Below are positions 26,457-35,305 of a DNA stretch of 53,998 bases, piece by piece. The position numbers and the translations under genes were made by a program. Numbering within the stretch: the first letter of the stretch is position 1; the number at the start of each line of letters is the position of its first letter. The DNA comes from Spirochaetales bacterium (GTDB taxonomy: Bacteria; Spirochaetota; Spirochaetia; UBA9216). The stretch spans positions 1 to 53,998 of the forward strand of contig JAEINK010000032.1 in assembly GCA_016342585.1 (NCBI GenBank), in the 5' to 3' direction. The notes beneath the pieces are model-generated. The model worked only from the letters and a program-made list of their open reading frames with translations, was not told the origin of the DNA and searched no databases.

Positions 26457-26568
26457 TTTGCATAATGATACTTTTTCATTTACTATGTTAGAGAATGCAG
26501 GGGCGGATAGATTATATAATCTCTGATTATGATAAACGTCTCTAATAATATAGATAAAAGGTCTTATA

Positions 26569-27720
26569 ATGACTGATCTTGTTAAGATCCATCAGGAAGA
26601 GTACGGCTGTAGGCCAGAGTACATCGGATCAGCCCCGGGGATTCTCAATCTCATGGGTGAACATACCGATTATAATGAAGGCTATGTTTTGCAGATGGCC
26701 CTTAAACAGAGAGCCCGTGTTGCTGTTTCCCGAAGAAAAGATAATTCTCTTCGCTTTTATGCCTCCGATTTTTCAGAGCGGAAGAGGACGACTATACCCA
26801 ATCTCAAATACAAACGTGAAGATAGGTGGGCCAACTATTCCAAGGGCTCTCTTCATGGTTTTCTAGAGCGAGGGCTTAATTTTAAGGGTCTTGATATAAC
26901 TATACAGAGTGATATTCCTGTAAAAATCGGTCTCGGTTCCTCTGCCGCCATATGTGTGGCGACGGCAGCAGCCGTAAACGGTCTTTTTGATTTTAAGCTT
27001 AAAAAGCTTGATCTTGTTCAGATTGCCTCGGACGCCGAGAAAGAGTTTATGGGACTGAAGCGATCCATTACCGATGCCTTTACTTCCTGTATGAGTAAGG
27101 AGGGGGATGTTCTCTTTTTAGATCTGCGAACCCTTGATTATGAGCGCATTCCTTTGGATATTGCCAATTATTCTATTCTTGTCATAAATTCGAATGTTCC
27201 CTCCATTGCAGAAGAGGAGGATCTTGTCGAGTTTCAGGATGAGTGCAGCCATTGTGTGGAATTCCTGAGTCGGAAAAGACCTGGAAAGGCCCTGAGAGAT
27301 TACTCTTTTGGTGACTTGAAAAATGGAATGGGATTAATGCCCGAATCCAGCCGCAGGCTTTGTACTCATGTTGTCATTGAGAATGAGCGGGTTGTCGAGG
27401 TTAAGGATGCCTTGATAAAGGGTGATTTACCTCTTATCGGTAAACTTATGAACCGATCTCATGAAAGTCTGCGGGATAATTATGAGGTAAGCTGTCCAGA
27501 GATTGACTGGCTTGTAAAAAGGGCCTGGGAGCTGGATGGAATTCTGGGATCCCGAATGACCGGTTCCGGTTTCGGAGGATGTACGGTTACCCTGATAAGG
27601 GAAGAGATTATGGAGGAGTACCAGAAAAGGCTTGATGAGTATGAGCATATTTTCGGTTTCTCTATAAAGAAATTTTTTACCACTCCTGGCGCAGGGGTGG
27701 ATACAACTGACCTGAGATAG
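26569..27720 (+). CDS. galK: Galactokinase-like GHMP kinase
   Basis: The 383-residue GHMP kinase has galactokinase features in order: APGILNLMGEHTDYNEGYVL (22-41), the phosphate loop KIGLGSSAAICVATAAAVNG (about 118-137), the catalytic-base segment SITDAFTSCM (Asp near 168), a long middle domain and GSRMTGSGFGGCTVTLI near the C-terminus. The otherwise invariant Arg of PGRVN(L/I)IGEHTDYN is Ile here, and GIMDQF reads SITDAF while keeping Asp. Substrate could be galactose or a related sugar (galactosamine, arabinose). No galE or galT is nearby. The nearest neighbour is surE 10 bases downstream. Confidence 0.82.
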   Translation: MTDLVKIHQEEYGCRPEYIGSAPGILNLMGEHTDYNEGYVLQMALKQRARVAVSRRKDNSLRFYASDFSERKRTTIPNLKYKREDRWANYSKGSLHGFLERGLNFKGLDITIQSDIPVKIGLGSSAAICVATAAAVNGLFDFKLKKLDLVQIASDAEKEFMGLKRSITDAFTSCMSKEGDVLFLDLRTLDYERIPLDIANYSILVINSNVPSIAEEEDLVEFQDECSHCVEFLSRKRPGKALRDYSFGDLKNGMGLMPESSRRLCTHVVIENERVVEVKDALIKGDLPLIGKLMNRSHESLRDNYEVSCPEIDWLVKRAWELDGILGSRMTGSGFGGCTVTLIREEIMEEYQKRLDEYEHIFGFSIKKFFTTPGAGVDTTDLR

Positions 27721-27730
27721 GAAAAACCCT

Positions 27731-28474
27731 GTGAAAATATTAATAACAAATGATGACGGCATAAACAGCGACGGACTGAATGCTCTTGTTGAGGCATTGT
27801 CTAACCATGAAGTCTGGGTAGTGGCTCCGGATCGTGAAAGATCCGCCTCCTCCCAGAGTATTACCATTAAGGATCCTGTAAGGATCCATAAGCTTGGAGA
27901 GAGGACCTACACTTGCAGTGGAACTCCAGCCGATTGTGTTGTGTTTTCACTCAATACCGTATTTGAAAAAATGCCGGATTTAATCCTCTCGGGAATAAAT
28001 CATGGTGCCAATCTGGGGATAGACCTTCTCTACTCAGGAACTGCCGCGGCGGCAAGACAGGGAGCACTGGTGGGGATCCCTTCCATAGCCCTGTCTCAAT
28101 GCTCCTACGAACCACCCTTCTATTTTGACAGGGGAGCCGCTTTTCTGGCTAAGAATCTTGATAAGCTTAAAGCTCTCTGGCATGAGGACCATTTTATCAA
28201 TATAAATATTCCCAATAAAAGTGAAGGTGTTCTGGAAGCTAAAATAACGACACCTTCACAGACAAGATATATTGATAGAATATCCACCTTTACCGCACCG
28301 AATGACGATTTACTCTGTCTTATGAATGGAGAGCGGGGCGCAGGAGATGAGGATGGACACGATTTCGGTGCAGTTGACGCAGGATTCGTATCTATATCAC
28401 CAGTTTATTTATTTCCTGTTAACCACCGGGAAGAGGAAGTTTACAGGAAGGCGGAGTTTAAGAAGCTGTCATGA
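27731..28474 (+). CDS. surE: 5'/3'-nucleotidase SurE
   Basis: SurE removes phosphate from nucleoside monophosphates. The 247-residue protein has the metal site MKILITNDDGINSDGLNAL (Asp8, Asp9), Ser in APDRERSASSQSIT (about 37-50), the CSGTPADCV loop, and the second metal region LILSGINHGANLG with DLLYSGTAAAARQGAL (about 92-115). It starts with GTG. It may share a transcript with galK upstream and a TPR gene that overlaps its stop by 4 bases. Confidence 0.94.
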   Translation: MKILITNDDGINSDGLNALVEALSNHEVWVVAPDRERSASSQSITIKDPVRIHKLGERTYTCSGTPADCVVFSLNTVFEKMPDLILSGINHGANLGIDLLYSGTAAAARQGALVGIPSIALSQCSYEPPFYFDRGAAFLAKNLDKLKALWHEDHFININIPNKSEGVLEAKITTPSQTRYIDRISTFTAPNDDLLCLMNGERGAGDEDGHDFGAVDAGFVSISPVYLFPVNHREEEVYRKAEFKKLS

Positions 28475-29142
28475 TAGAAGCCACTCTTTCCGGAGGAATC
28501 CGGTTATACAATAGTAAAAGGTATGAAGCCGCTTTAGCTGAATTCCTTTCCATGGATGAAGATCCTGCTGAAAATGCTGAGTTGGCCTATTATCTGGGGC
28601 TCTGCTATACAAAGCTTGAAAAATTCGATGAAGCCTTGTTATACCTTGAGCAGGTGGTAACCAATCATACCAATTTGCTGCTGATTTATCAGAGCAGGAT
28701 GATCCTCGGTTATATCTACTCTGTTACTGAGCGTTACAGACTCGCCGAGTTTGAAATGAAGCAGCTTGTGGACGGGGGGTATGAGTCCCCTCAGGTTTAT
28801 GCGGCAATCGGGTACATCCATTTTATGCTGAACCGGACTGAAGAGAGTCTCAAAGCTCTACAAAAAGCACTTAAGCTCGATCCGGACAACGCTAATGCCC
28901 TTAACTCTCTCGGATACATTATGGCCGAAAAGGATCTTGATCTTGATACTGCCATTGCCTATTGCCTCGCTGCCGTGCGGATATCCCCGAATAACTGGGC
29001 GTATCTTGATTCCCTTGGTTGGGCATATTTCAAGGCAGGTAGATTTCCTGAGGCCCGGGAGTATCTTAGGAAATCCATGGAGGCCAGCCGGGGAAATAAA
29101 ACCGTGGCGGTTCACATGAAAGAGGTTTTGGATCAGCATTGA
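28471..29142 (+). CDS. Tetratricopeptide repeat protein
   Basis: The 223-residue protein is built of about five or six TPR units. Clear ones are YEAALAEFLSMDEDPAENAE, LGLCYTKLEKFDEALLYLEQ (about 46-65), AAIGYIHFMLNRTEESLKAL, then KLDPDNANALNSLGYIMAEK (130-150) and AYLDSLGWAYFKAGRFPEAR. There is no signal peptide or membrane segment, so it is probably a cytoplasmic scaffold. The start ATG overlaps the surE stop (ATGA), implying translational coupling. The partner is unknown. Confidence 0.82.
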   Translation: MIEATLSGGIRLYNSKRYEAALAEFLSMDEDPAENAELAYYLGLCYTKLEKFDEALLYLEQVVTNHTNLLLIYQSRMILGYIYSVTERYRLAEFEMKQLVDGGYESPQVYAAIGYIHFMLNRTEESLKALQKALKLDPDNANALNSLGYIMAEKDLDLDTAIAYCLAAVRISPNNWAYLDSLGWAYFKAGRFPEAREYLRKSMEASRGNKTVAVHMKEVLDQH

Positions 29143-29241
29143 GGAATAGAGAAAAAATCTCAGAGAATAAATAAAAAATTAGTTGAATATTTTTTTAATA
29201 TCTGATTGAGAATCTCCGATAATGTAAGTGGAGATGAGGTC

Positions 29242-29409
29242 ATGAATATAGATAATGTTCAATTTACAGCCACAAACACCAATTTTGCCAGGCCCGCAGC
29301 GGCTCCTACGGTCATCGAACCGGTGGATATTAAGGCAATATTGTATCTGGGACTTCGAGGGGATGTTGCCCTTCCTTCCCCGGAACATAAGGTAGATATA
29401 CTCGTTTAA
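29242..29409 (+). CDS. Small conserved-looking protein, 55 residues, unknown
   Basis: ATG 29242 follows GGAG and GAGG at 29230-29239. The product begins MNIDNVQFTATNTNFARPAA, then APTVIEPVDIKAILYLGLRG, and ends DVALPSPEHKVDILV. It has no signal peptide, TM or cysteine. A TTG 36 bases upstream in frame lacks a site. It ends 4 bases before the next gene, suggesting an operon with the NHL protein. I do not recognise a family. The support is the ribosome site and spacing only. Confidence 0.5.
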   Translation: MNIDNVQFTATNTNFARPAAAPTVIEPVDIKAILYLGLRGDVALPSPEHKVDILV

Positions 29410-29412
29410 AGG

Positions 29413-31482
29413 GTGTATACTAAGGCCGTGAGCGCAAAAAATACTACTAAACCCTTCCTTTTGATACTATTTATTACTCTTTTATTTCCCCTTGTCGGGC
29501 AAGGTATCGACATGGATGACGTAAATGCCAAAGAAGATTTCCGATGGGGTGTGATTGCCTATAACGACAGCAATTATAACGATTCCATCCGTTCGCTGGA
29601 GCGGGCTCTGGCCTTGAAACCCGAGAATCTTCAGTACCAGGAGTGGCTTGGCAGTGCCCTCTTCCGGGCCGGGTTTACCGGTGCTGCCATGGAGATTTGG
29701 GAATCCGTATTAACTAGGAAGTCAGATCCTCTCCTAAATAATCGTGTTGAGTTATCGGCATACAGGCAAGGTGTCGGCCCCGAACTTGCAGGACCCGGAC
29801 GTTTTGTGGTTTCAGGAATTATTGAAGGACGTAACTCAGAGTACTCGCTCTTTAAGCGGCCATCATCGATCTTTCCCATGGATGACGGTGGATTTTATCT
29901 TTCCGGTTTCGGGAGTAATGAAGTCTTCTATTTTGATGTAAATGGAGCGCTTAAGTTTGGTGTAACAGGGGGGCTTGCAAAACTGGCCAGCCCCTTCGAT
30001 GTCCATTATTCGCAAACCTCGGGCTATCTTTATATTTCAGAGTTTAATGGTCACAGAATATTTCGATGTAATAAAGATGGTACCGGCGGGATACGGTTTG
30101 GAGAGAGGGGCCGGGGAGATGGACAGTTGCTTGGACCCCAATATATCGCCGAGGATGATAAAGGCTACCTCTATGTTACCGATTATGGTAATCACAGAGT
30201 TGTGAAGTTTGACACGGATGGAAATTACATCCTTACCTTCGGGGAGGCCGTGGGCAGCTTTTCCGGTCTTCGGGAACCTACGGGGATCACTGCCTCTGAC
30301 GGGATGGTCTTCGTGGCCGATGCCCGGGGTGGTTTTATAGCCGTATTTGATTACAGTGGAAATTATTTGACGACCATGGGGGCAAACTCTCTTGTTGCTC
30401 CTGAAGGTCTGTCTCCCGGAAAGGAGGGAGAACTTCTGCTCGCTGATGGAAACAAGGTTTTCTCCTTCGATATAAACGAAGAGACCCTCGAACCTCTGGC
30501 AGATCTTTCCGGATCGAATGTAAGGATAATGAAAGCCGTTCGGGATATAAACGGCAATATAATCTCAGTAGATTTTGATAACAGCAGGATTTCTTTCCTC
30601 ACCGATGTTTCTGAGGTGTACACCGGGCTTTCCATTCAGATCGACAGGATAAGTTCTGATGATTTTCCACGTGTCCTGGTGGATCTTACCGTTGAAGATC
30701 CTATGGGGAACCCCATAGTCGGATTAACAAATAAAAACTTTTATCTTACCGAATTATCTCAGGCACGTTATATGATAGATGATTACAAATTGGTCTATCG
30801 GGGAAACAGTTCCCAAACACTGAATACAGCGCTTGTTATTGACCGTGAACCGGGAATGGCTGATTATGGTGATGATATCAAGGCTGCAGTAGGCCAGCTC
30901 TATGATTCCGTAAATCGTAATGGTTCGCTTCGTGTGATAACAGCTGCTGCGCTTCCCGTTATCGCGGCAAGTGCCGGGAGCAGCCGGAATGAAGCTTTGG
31001 TTGTTGCGGCCGGGGATCCGGACGATTACACATCCGGCGGAAGGTTTGATCTCAGTTTAAGGCTTGCCGCCGGGGATATTATTAATGGGCGCGGTTATAA
31101 ATCTATCGTATATATAACCCGGGGAAAACTTGGCGACTCCGCTTTTAACGGCTACAGTGTCCTGGATACTTCGAGATATTTCAAGAATAATGGCATCAGT
31201 TTTAATGTGATTTATGTGAGTACCGAAGATACTGTCAGCCCCGAGTTGAAATACCTCTGTGAGGAGACAGGCGGCGAATATCTCTACCTCTATCAGCCCG
31301 AAGGACTTACTAGATTTCTTGAAAATACTGTTAGTAAACCGAATGGAACCTATACCCTTGAGTATACTTCACGAGCCGAGGGTGATTTCGGTCGTCGGTA
31401 TATCCCGTTTCAGGCAGAGGTCCTCCTTTATAACAGAAGCGGTCGTGAACGATCCGGGTACTTTCCCCCTGCTGAGTATTAA
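29413..31482 (+). CDS. Secreted TPR, NHL-propeller and VWA-like protein
   Basis: The 689-residue protein has a signal peptide (residues about 14-31, PFLLILFITLLFPLVGQG), a short TPR unit (about 43-95), then about five NHL beta-propeller repeats (about 125-395), for example PFDVHYSQTSGYLYISEFNG, GQLLGPQYIAEDDKGYLYVT and DYGNHRVVKFDTDGNYILTF. The C-terminal third looks like a von Willebrand A-like fold (TALVIDREPGMADYGDDIKA, SIVYITRGKLGD, FNVIYVSTEDTVSPELKYLC). The MIDAS DxSxS is not intact (DREPG). It is probably periplasmic or surface-exposed. Start is GTG 29413 or GTG 29428; neither has a good site. Confidence 0.75.
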   Translation: MYTKAVSAKNTTKPFLLILFITLLFPLVGQGIDMDDVNAKEDFRWGVIAYNDSNYNDSIRSLERALALKPENLQYQEWLGSALFRAGFTGAAMEIWESVLTRKSDPLLNNRVELSAYRQGVGPELAGPGRFVVSGIIEGRNSEYSLFKRPSSIFPMDDGGFYLSGFGSNEVFYFDVNGALKFGVTGGLAKLASPFDVHYSQTSGYLYISEFNGHRIFRCNKDGTGGIRFGERGRGDGQLLGPQYIAEDDKGYLYVTDYGNHRVVKFDTDGNYILTFGEAVGSFSGLREPTGITASDGMVFVADARGGFIAVFDYSGNYLTTMGANSLVAPEGLSPGKEGELLLADGNKVFSFDINEETLEPLADLSGSNVRIMKAVRDINGNIISVDFDNSRISFLTDVSEVYTGLSIQIDRISSDDFPRVLVDLTVEDPMGNPIVGLTNKNFYLTELSQARYMIDDYKLVYRGNSSQTLNTALVIDREPGMADYGDDIKAAVGQLYDSVNRNGSLRVITAAALPVIAASAGSSRNEALVVAAGDPDDYTSGGRFDLSLRLAAGDIINGRGYKSIVYITRGKLGDSAFNGYSVLDTSRYFKNNGISFNVIYVSTEDTVSPELKYLCEETGGEYLYLYQPEGLTRFLENTVSKPNGTYTLEYTSRAEGDFGRRYIPFQAEVLLYNRSGRERSGYFPPAEY

Positions 31483-31484
31483 AT

Positions 31485-31805
31485 TTGAATATATGGAAGA
31501 GATGGGACAACATCTGCCTCAGATGTGGACTCTGCTGTTATGAAAAGCACCATACTTATCGCCGGCCTGGCCATAACAGGACAGCACCTTCAGTCTCCCC
31601 TCGATTTTATGTGGATCTTACCGAACCCTGTCCATTTCTGGATGAAGACAGCAAACTTTGTATGGCCTATGAGGAGAGATTTAAAGTCTGTAGTGATTGC
31701 GGCAGGCTGACTCTGATTCATGCTGTTTTTGCAGGCTACCTTCCCGCAGACTGTGGTTATGTCCGTAAGTTTCAAAAGTGGCGTCGATTTATCCCTTTTC
31801 TATAA
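31485..31805 (+). CDS. CxxCxxCC protein of the YkgJ/YcgN type
   Basis: The 106-residue protein begins after a TTG two bases past the preceding stop. The N-terminal motif CLRCGLCCY (residues 11-19) and later PCPFLDEDSKLCMAYEERFK and VCSDCG supply about eight cysteines in the pattern of the zinc- or iron-chelating CxxCxxCC family. The function of the family is unknown. It lies between the NHL protein and clpS. There is no signal peptide. Confidence 0.78.
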   Translation: MNIWKRWDNICLRCGLCCYEKHHTYRRPGHNRTAPSVSPRFYVDLTEPCPFLDEDSKLCMAYEERFKVCSDCGRLTLIHAVFAGYLPADCGYVRKFQKWRRFIPFL

Positions 31806-31887
31806 ATCATACCTAATTAGAATTTTATCTCTTGAAACCGCTTGCTTCTGGTAAGGGAGATTGATTAATATATATACGAGGAAAAGC

Positions 31888-32199
31888 ATGGCTAATAATT
31901 CTGAATCTAAGGGTGAAATCCACGAAAAAATAAGGGAAGAGATAAAAGAGCCCGATCAGTACAGGATTCTCCTTCACAATGATCACTATACAACTATGGA
32001 ATTTGTTGTAGAGATCTTAAGGGGGATCTTTCATAAGACTCTTCCCGAGGCAACACAGATAATGCTTGACGTACATAAAAAGGGGCGAGGTATAGTTGGG
32101 GTGTATACCTATGACATCGCCCGTACCAGGATTGATCTGGTGGATAAATTATCCCGGGAAAATGAGTTTCCCCTTAAATGCACTATGGAGAAGGCTTGA
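31888..32199 (+). CDS. clpS: ATP-dependent Clp protease adaptor ClpS
   Basis: ClpS delivers N-degron substrates to ClpAP. The 103-residue protein from ATG 31888 has GAGG upstream; the longer frame from 31861 is not supported. The conserved core is YRILLHNDHYTTMEFVVEIL (the Asn/Asp residues that bind the substrate N-terminus) and KTLPEATQIMLDVHKKGRGI, ending KCTMEKA. The disordered N-terminus is charged. clpA starts 2 bases downstream, so they are strictly coupled. Confidence 0.95.
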   Translation: MANNSESKGEIHEKIREEIKEPDQYRILLHNDHYTTMEFVVEILRGIFHKTLPEATQIMLDVHKKGRGIVGVYTYDIARTRIDLVDKLSRENEFPLKCTMEKA

Positions 32200-32201
32200 T
32201 T

Positions 32202-34499
32202 ATGAATATAAGTGATGATGTACAAGGGGTGTTGAATGCTGCCTTTGTTGATGCGAGGGAGAGGAATCATGAATACCTGACACCAGAACATGTCTTGTAT
32301 ATAGCTCTTCATTTTGATTATCCCCAGGAGATACTGGCAAGGTGCGGTGCTGATGTTTCCGCCATTCAGGAAGACCTGGAAAAACATTTCCAAGAAAAAA
32401 TACCTGTGATTGAAGATTCCGAACCGAGTCAGACCATCGGTTTTCAGGAAGTCATTGAACGGGCCATCTATCATACCCATTCTTCTTCCAAGAAGTCGGT
32501 CGATCTCGGGGATATACTGATCTCAATTTTTGAGCAGAAAGAGAGTCACGGGGCCTATTACCTTAAGAAGGCCGGTGTCGATCGTCTTTCCCTCCTGACG
32601 GCTGTTTCCAGTATTGATTCCTCCGGCACTGAGGAGGATGAAGATGATTTTCTCCTTGAGGGGAGAAGAACCGAGATACATGAAGAGACCCAGCCAGGAT
32701 ATGGTAACAAAAAATCCAAGGAAGGAACCGGCAAAACTGAAAAAAGGAAGAGCGCCCTGGTTCAGTTTACCCGTGAGCTTACATCAGAACAGAGGGACGG
32801 TGAACGTGAGCCTCTCATTGGTCGGGAGGATGTTCTGGAGAGGGTTATGCAGGTCCTTTCTAGGAGATTAAAAAATAATCCCATCCTGGTTGGTGATTCG
32901 GGTGTCGGAAAAACCGCTCTCTCTGATGGACTTGCCGATTTGATTAGAAGTGGTAACGTCCCGGAAAACCTTACGGGATATCGGATTTTCTCCCTTGATA
33001 TGGGGAGTCTTCTGGCGGGAACAAAGTACCGGGGCGATTTTGAAGAGAGGATGAAATTGATCCTTGATGAGCTGGAAAAAATGGAGGATGTGATCCTCTT
33101 TATCGATGAGATTCACACCATAATCGGGGCTGGTGCCGTCTCGGGAGGTGCTATGGATGCGGCTAATCTGCTTAAACCGGCCCTCGCCTCGGGAAAAATC
33201 CGGTGTATGGGATCTACCACCTATGATGAGTTTAAAAAGCTCTTTGAGAAGGAGCGGGCCCTGGCCAGACGGTTTCAGAAGATCGAGGTGACCGAACCCA
33301 ATGATGAAGATACCCTTAAAATTCTGGAAGGTATTGTGGGGCGATATGAGGAGTATCATGGTGTGACCTATACCCCAGAAGCACTTAAGGCGGCTGTGGA
33401 GCTATCCAGGGCGCATATTAATGACAGACATATGCCCGATAAGGCTATCGATGTAATAGATGAAGCAGGAGCTTATATGCGGCTTCTTCATTTCCGGACT
33501 CCCCAGCCGGAAAAGATTGTAAATGAAGATGTCATCCAGAATGTTGTTTCAAAAATAGCGGGAATACCGCGAAAATCTGTAGAGGTTGAAGAGACTGGAA
33601 AGTTAAAGAGTCTGGAAGCCGATTTGAAATCTCTGGTCTATGGTCAGGATGAGGCTGTCAGGATGGTCGCCCAGGCTGTGAAACGGGGGCGAGCAGGCTT
33701 CGGAAATGAAAACCGGCCGGTTGCCTCCTTTCTTTTTGCCGGACCTACAGGGGTGGGGAAAACAGAACTGAGCCGACAATTGGCATCCTGTCTGGGGGTA
33801 ACCCTTCACAGGTTTGATATGTCCGAGTACCAGGAGAAACACACGGTAGCGCGACTCATAGGTGCTCCTCCGGGGTATGTGGGGTATGAAGAGGGGGGGC
33901 TTTTGACCGATGCTGTACGCCGCACGCCCCATGGAATCCTTCTCCTTGATGAGATTGAAAAGGCTCATCAGGATATTTACAACATCCTCCTTCAGATAAT
34001 GGATTATGCAACTCTTACGGACAATCAAGGCAGAAAGGCTGATTTTCGCAATATTATCATAATCCTGACTTCCAATGCCGGGGCCAGAGAGATTGGAAAA
34101 GATCTAATTGGTTTTGGTGATAGAAGAGTCTCTTCTGATGCTGTCGGTAAAGAGGTCGAACGAATCTTCGCTCCCGAGTTCCGAAACCGACTGGATAATA
34201 TCGTCACCTTTGCTGGTCTCGATAAGGAGATTATCTTACGCATCGTTGATAAGGAGCTAAAACTTTTCATGGATCAATTGACCACAAAGGGGATCACCTT
34301 TGAAATCTCCGATGAATGCCGGAATTATCTTGCCGAAGAGGGATTTTCTCCGGATTTCGGCGCAAGGAATATTTCCCGCATCGTTCAGGAGAAGATAAAA
34401 ACCTTTTTTGTCGATGAGGTCCTTTTTGGTTCCCTAAAGTCCGGAGGTAAAGCCCGGGCGGATCTGATTGACGGTGAAGTCAAGATTAAGGTTCTATAG
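32202..34499 (+). CDS. clpA: ATP-dependent Clp protease ATP-binding subunit ClpA
   Basis: ClpA unfolds substrates for ClpP. ATG 32202 follows GGAGAAGG. The protein is 765 residues. The N-domain (1-145) begins MNISDDVQGVLNAAFVDARE and has the usual EYLTPEHVLYIAL. An acidic/basic linker (about 150-200) leads to AAA+ module 1 with Walker A GDSGVGKT and ILFIDEIHTIIGAGAVSGGA. AAA+ module 2 has GPTGVGKTELSRQLA, LLLDEIEKAHQDIYNILLQI and sensor 2 FGARNISRIVQEKI. There is no clpP in the window. The adaptor clpS precedes it and aat follows. Confidence 0.97.
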   Translation: MNISDDVQGVLNAAFVDARERNHEYLTPEHVLYIALHFDYPQEILARCGADVSAIQEDLEKHFQEKIPVIEDSEPSQTIGFQEVIERAIYHTHSSSKKSVDLGDILISIFEQKESHGAYYLKKAGVDRLSLLTAVSSIDSSGTEEDEDDFLLEGRRTEIHEETQPGYGNKKSKEGTGKTEKRKSALVQFTRELTSEQRDGEREPLIGREDVLERVMQVLSRRLKNNPILVGDSGVGKTALSDGLADLIRSGNVPENLTGYRIFSLDMGSLLAGTKYRGDFEERMKLILDELEKMEDVILFIDEIHTIIGAGAVSGGAMDAANLLKPALASGKIRCMGSTTYDEFKKLFEKERALARRFQKIEVTEPNDEDTLKILEGIVGRYEEYHGVTYTPEALKAAVELSRAHINDRHMPDKAIDVIDEAGAYMRLLHFRTPQPEKIVNEDVIQNVVSKIAGIPRKSVEVEETGKLKSLEADLKSLVYGQDEAVRMVAQAVKRGRAGFGNENRPVASFLFAGPTGVGKTELSRQLASCLGVTLHRFDMSEYQEKHTVARLIGAPPGYVGYEEGGLLTDAVRRTPHGILLLDEIEKAHQDIYNILLQIMDYATLTDNQGRKADFRNIIIILTSNAGAREIGKDLIGFGDRRVSSDAVGKEVERIFAPEFRNRLDNIVTFAGLDKEIILRIVDKELKLFMDQLTTKGITFEISDECRNYLAEEGFSPDFGARNISRIVQEKIKTFFVDEVLFGSLKSGGKARADLIDGEVKIKVL

Positions 34500-34501
34500 G
34501 T

Positions 34502-35305
34502 TTGGATCCCGATTTTCCCTATCTCGACGAACACCAGAGGGTTGAATTCCCTTTTGACAATAAATCTCCCGGTGATGAACCCCTTGCCTATGGGGGGAAT
34601 CTTTCACCGGGGATGCTTTTATCCGCCTATGAACAGGGCTTTTTCCCCTGGTTCAACCCTGGCGAAGATATTTATTGGTGGAATCCAGATCCCCGTTTTG
34701 TTCTTTTCCCCGAAAAACTTCATATTCCGAAGCGCTTCTATCGATCTGTAAAAAAATACAATTTTACCTACACCATGGATACGGCTTTCTCCAGGGTGAT
34801 CGAAGCCTGTTCGGTTGTTCCACGGTTTGATCAGGATGGGACATGGCTTACCCAGGATATGAAAGACGGATATAACGAACTCCACCGGCTTGGGTATGCC
34901 CACTCGGTGGAAGCCTGGGCTCCGGAAGATTTACCTGAAGAGATCTACTATAAAAAGATAGGGGGGGAGGCGGTTTCTGACGCGGAAGAACAGCCTGGAG
35001 AGGGAACTCCTCCCGGCCGGAAGTTAGTCGGGGGTCTCTATGGAATCTCATTGGGGACGACTTTTTTCGGAGAGTCCATGTTTTCCCTTATTCCCGGAGG
35101 ATCCAGAGGTGCATTTATAAAATTGTGCCAGTATCTTAATGAGGGTGGATTTTCGATGATCGATTGTCAGATGGAGACAGAACATCTTGTCGCTCTGGGG
35201 GGAGAAAATATTCCCCGTAAAAGTTATATGAATCTACTGAAGCGTTCTTTAAAAGAGGACACCCTCAAGGGCTCCTGGAGCCGGATATTCAATTTTAATA
35301 TTTAA
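34502..35305 (+). CDS. aat: Leucyl/phenylalanyl-tRNA-protein transferase
   Basis: Aat adds Leu or Phe to proteins with N-terminal Arg or Lys, creating degrons for ClpS. It starts with TTG two bases after clpA. Signatures: LAYGGNLSPGMLLSAYEQGF then FPWFNPGEDIYWWNPDPRFV (about 28-66), LVGGLYGISLGTTFFGESMF (about 177-196) and FSMIDCQMETEHLVALGGEN. An insertion of about 25 residues (AVSDAEEQPGEGTPPGRK) precedes GGLYG. It is 267 residues. The operon clpS-clpA-aat gathers recognition, unfolding and tagging in one transcript. Confidence 0.95.
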   Translation: MDPDFPYLDEHQRVEFPFDNKSPGDEPLAYGGNLSPGMLLSAYEQGFFPWFNPGEDIYWWNPDPRFVLFPEKLHIPKRFYRSVKKYNFTYTMDTAFSRVIEACSVVPRFDQDGTWLTQDMKDGYNELHRLGYAHSVEAWAPEDLPEEIYYKKIGGEAVSDAEEQPGEGTPPGRKLVGGLYGISLGTTFFGESMFSLIPGGSRGAFIKLCQYLNEGGFSMIDCQMETEHLVALGGENIPRKSYMNLLKRSLKEDTLKGSWSRIFNFNI

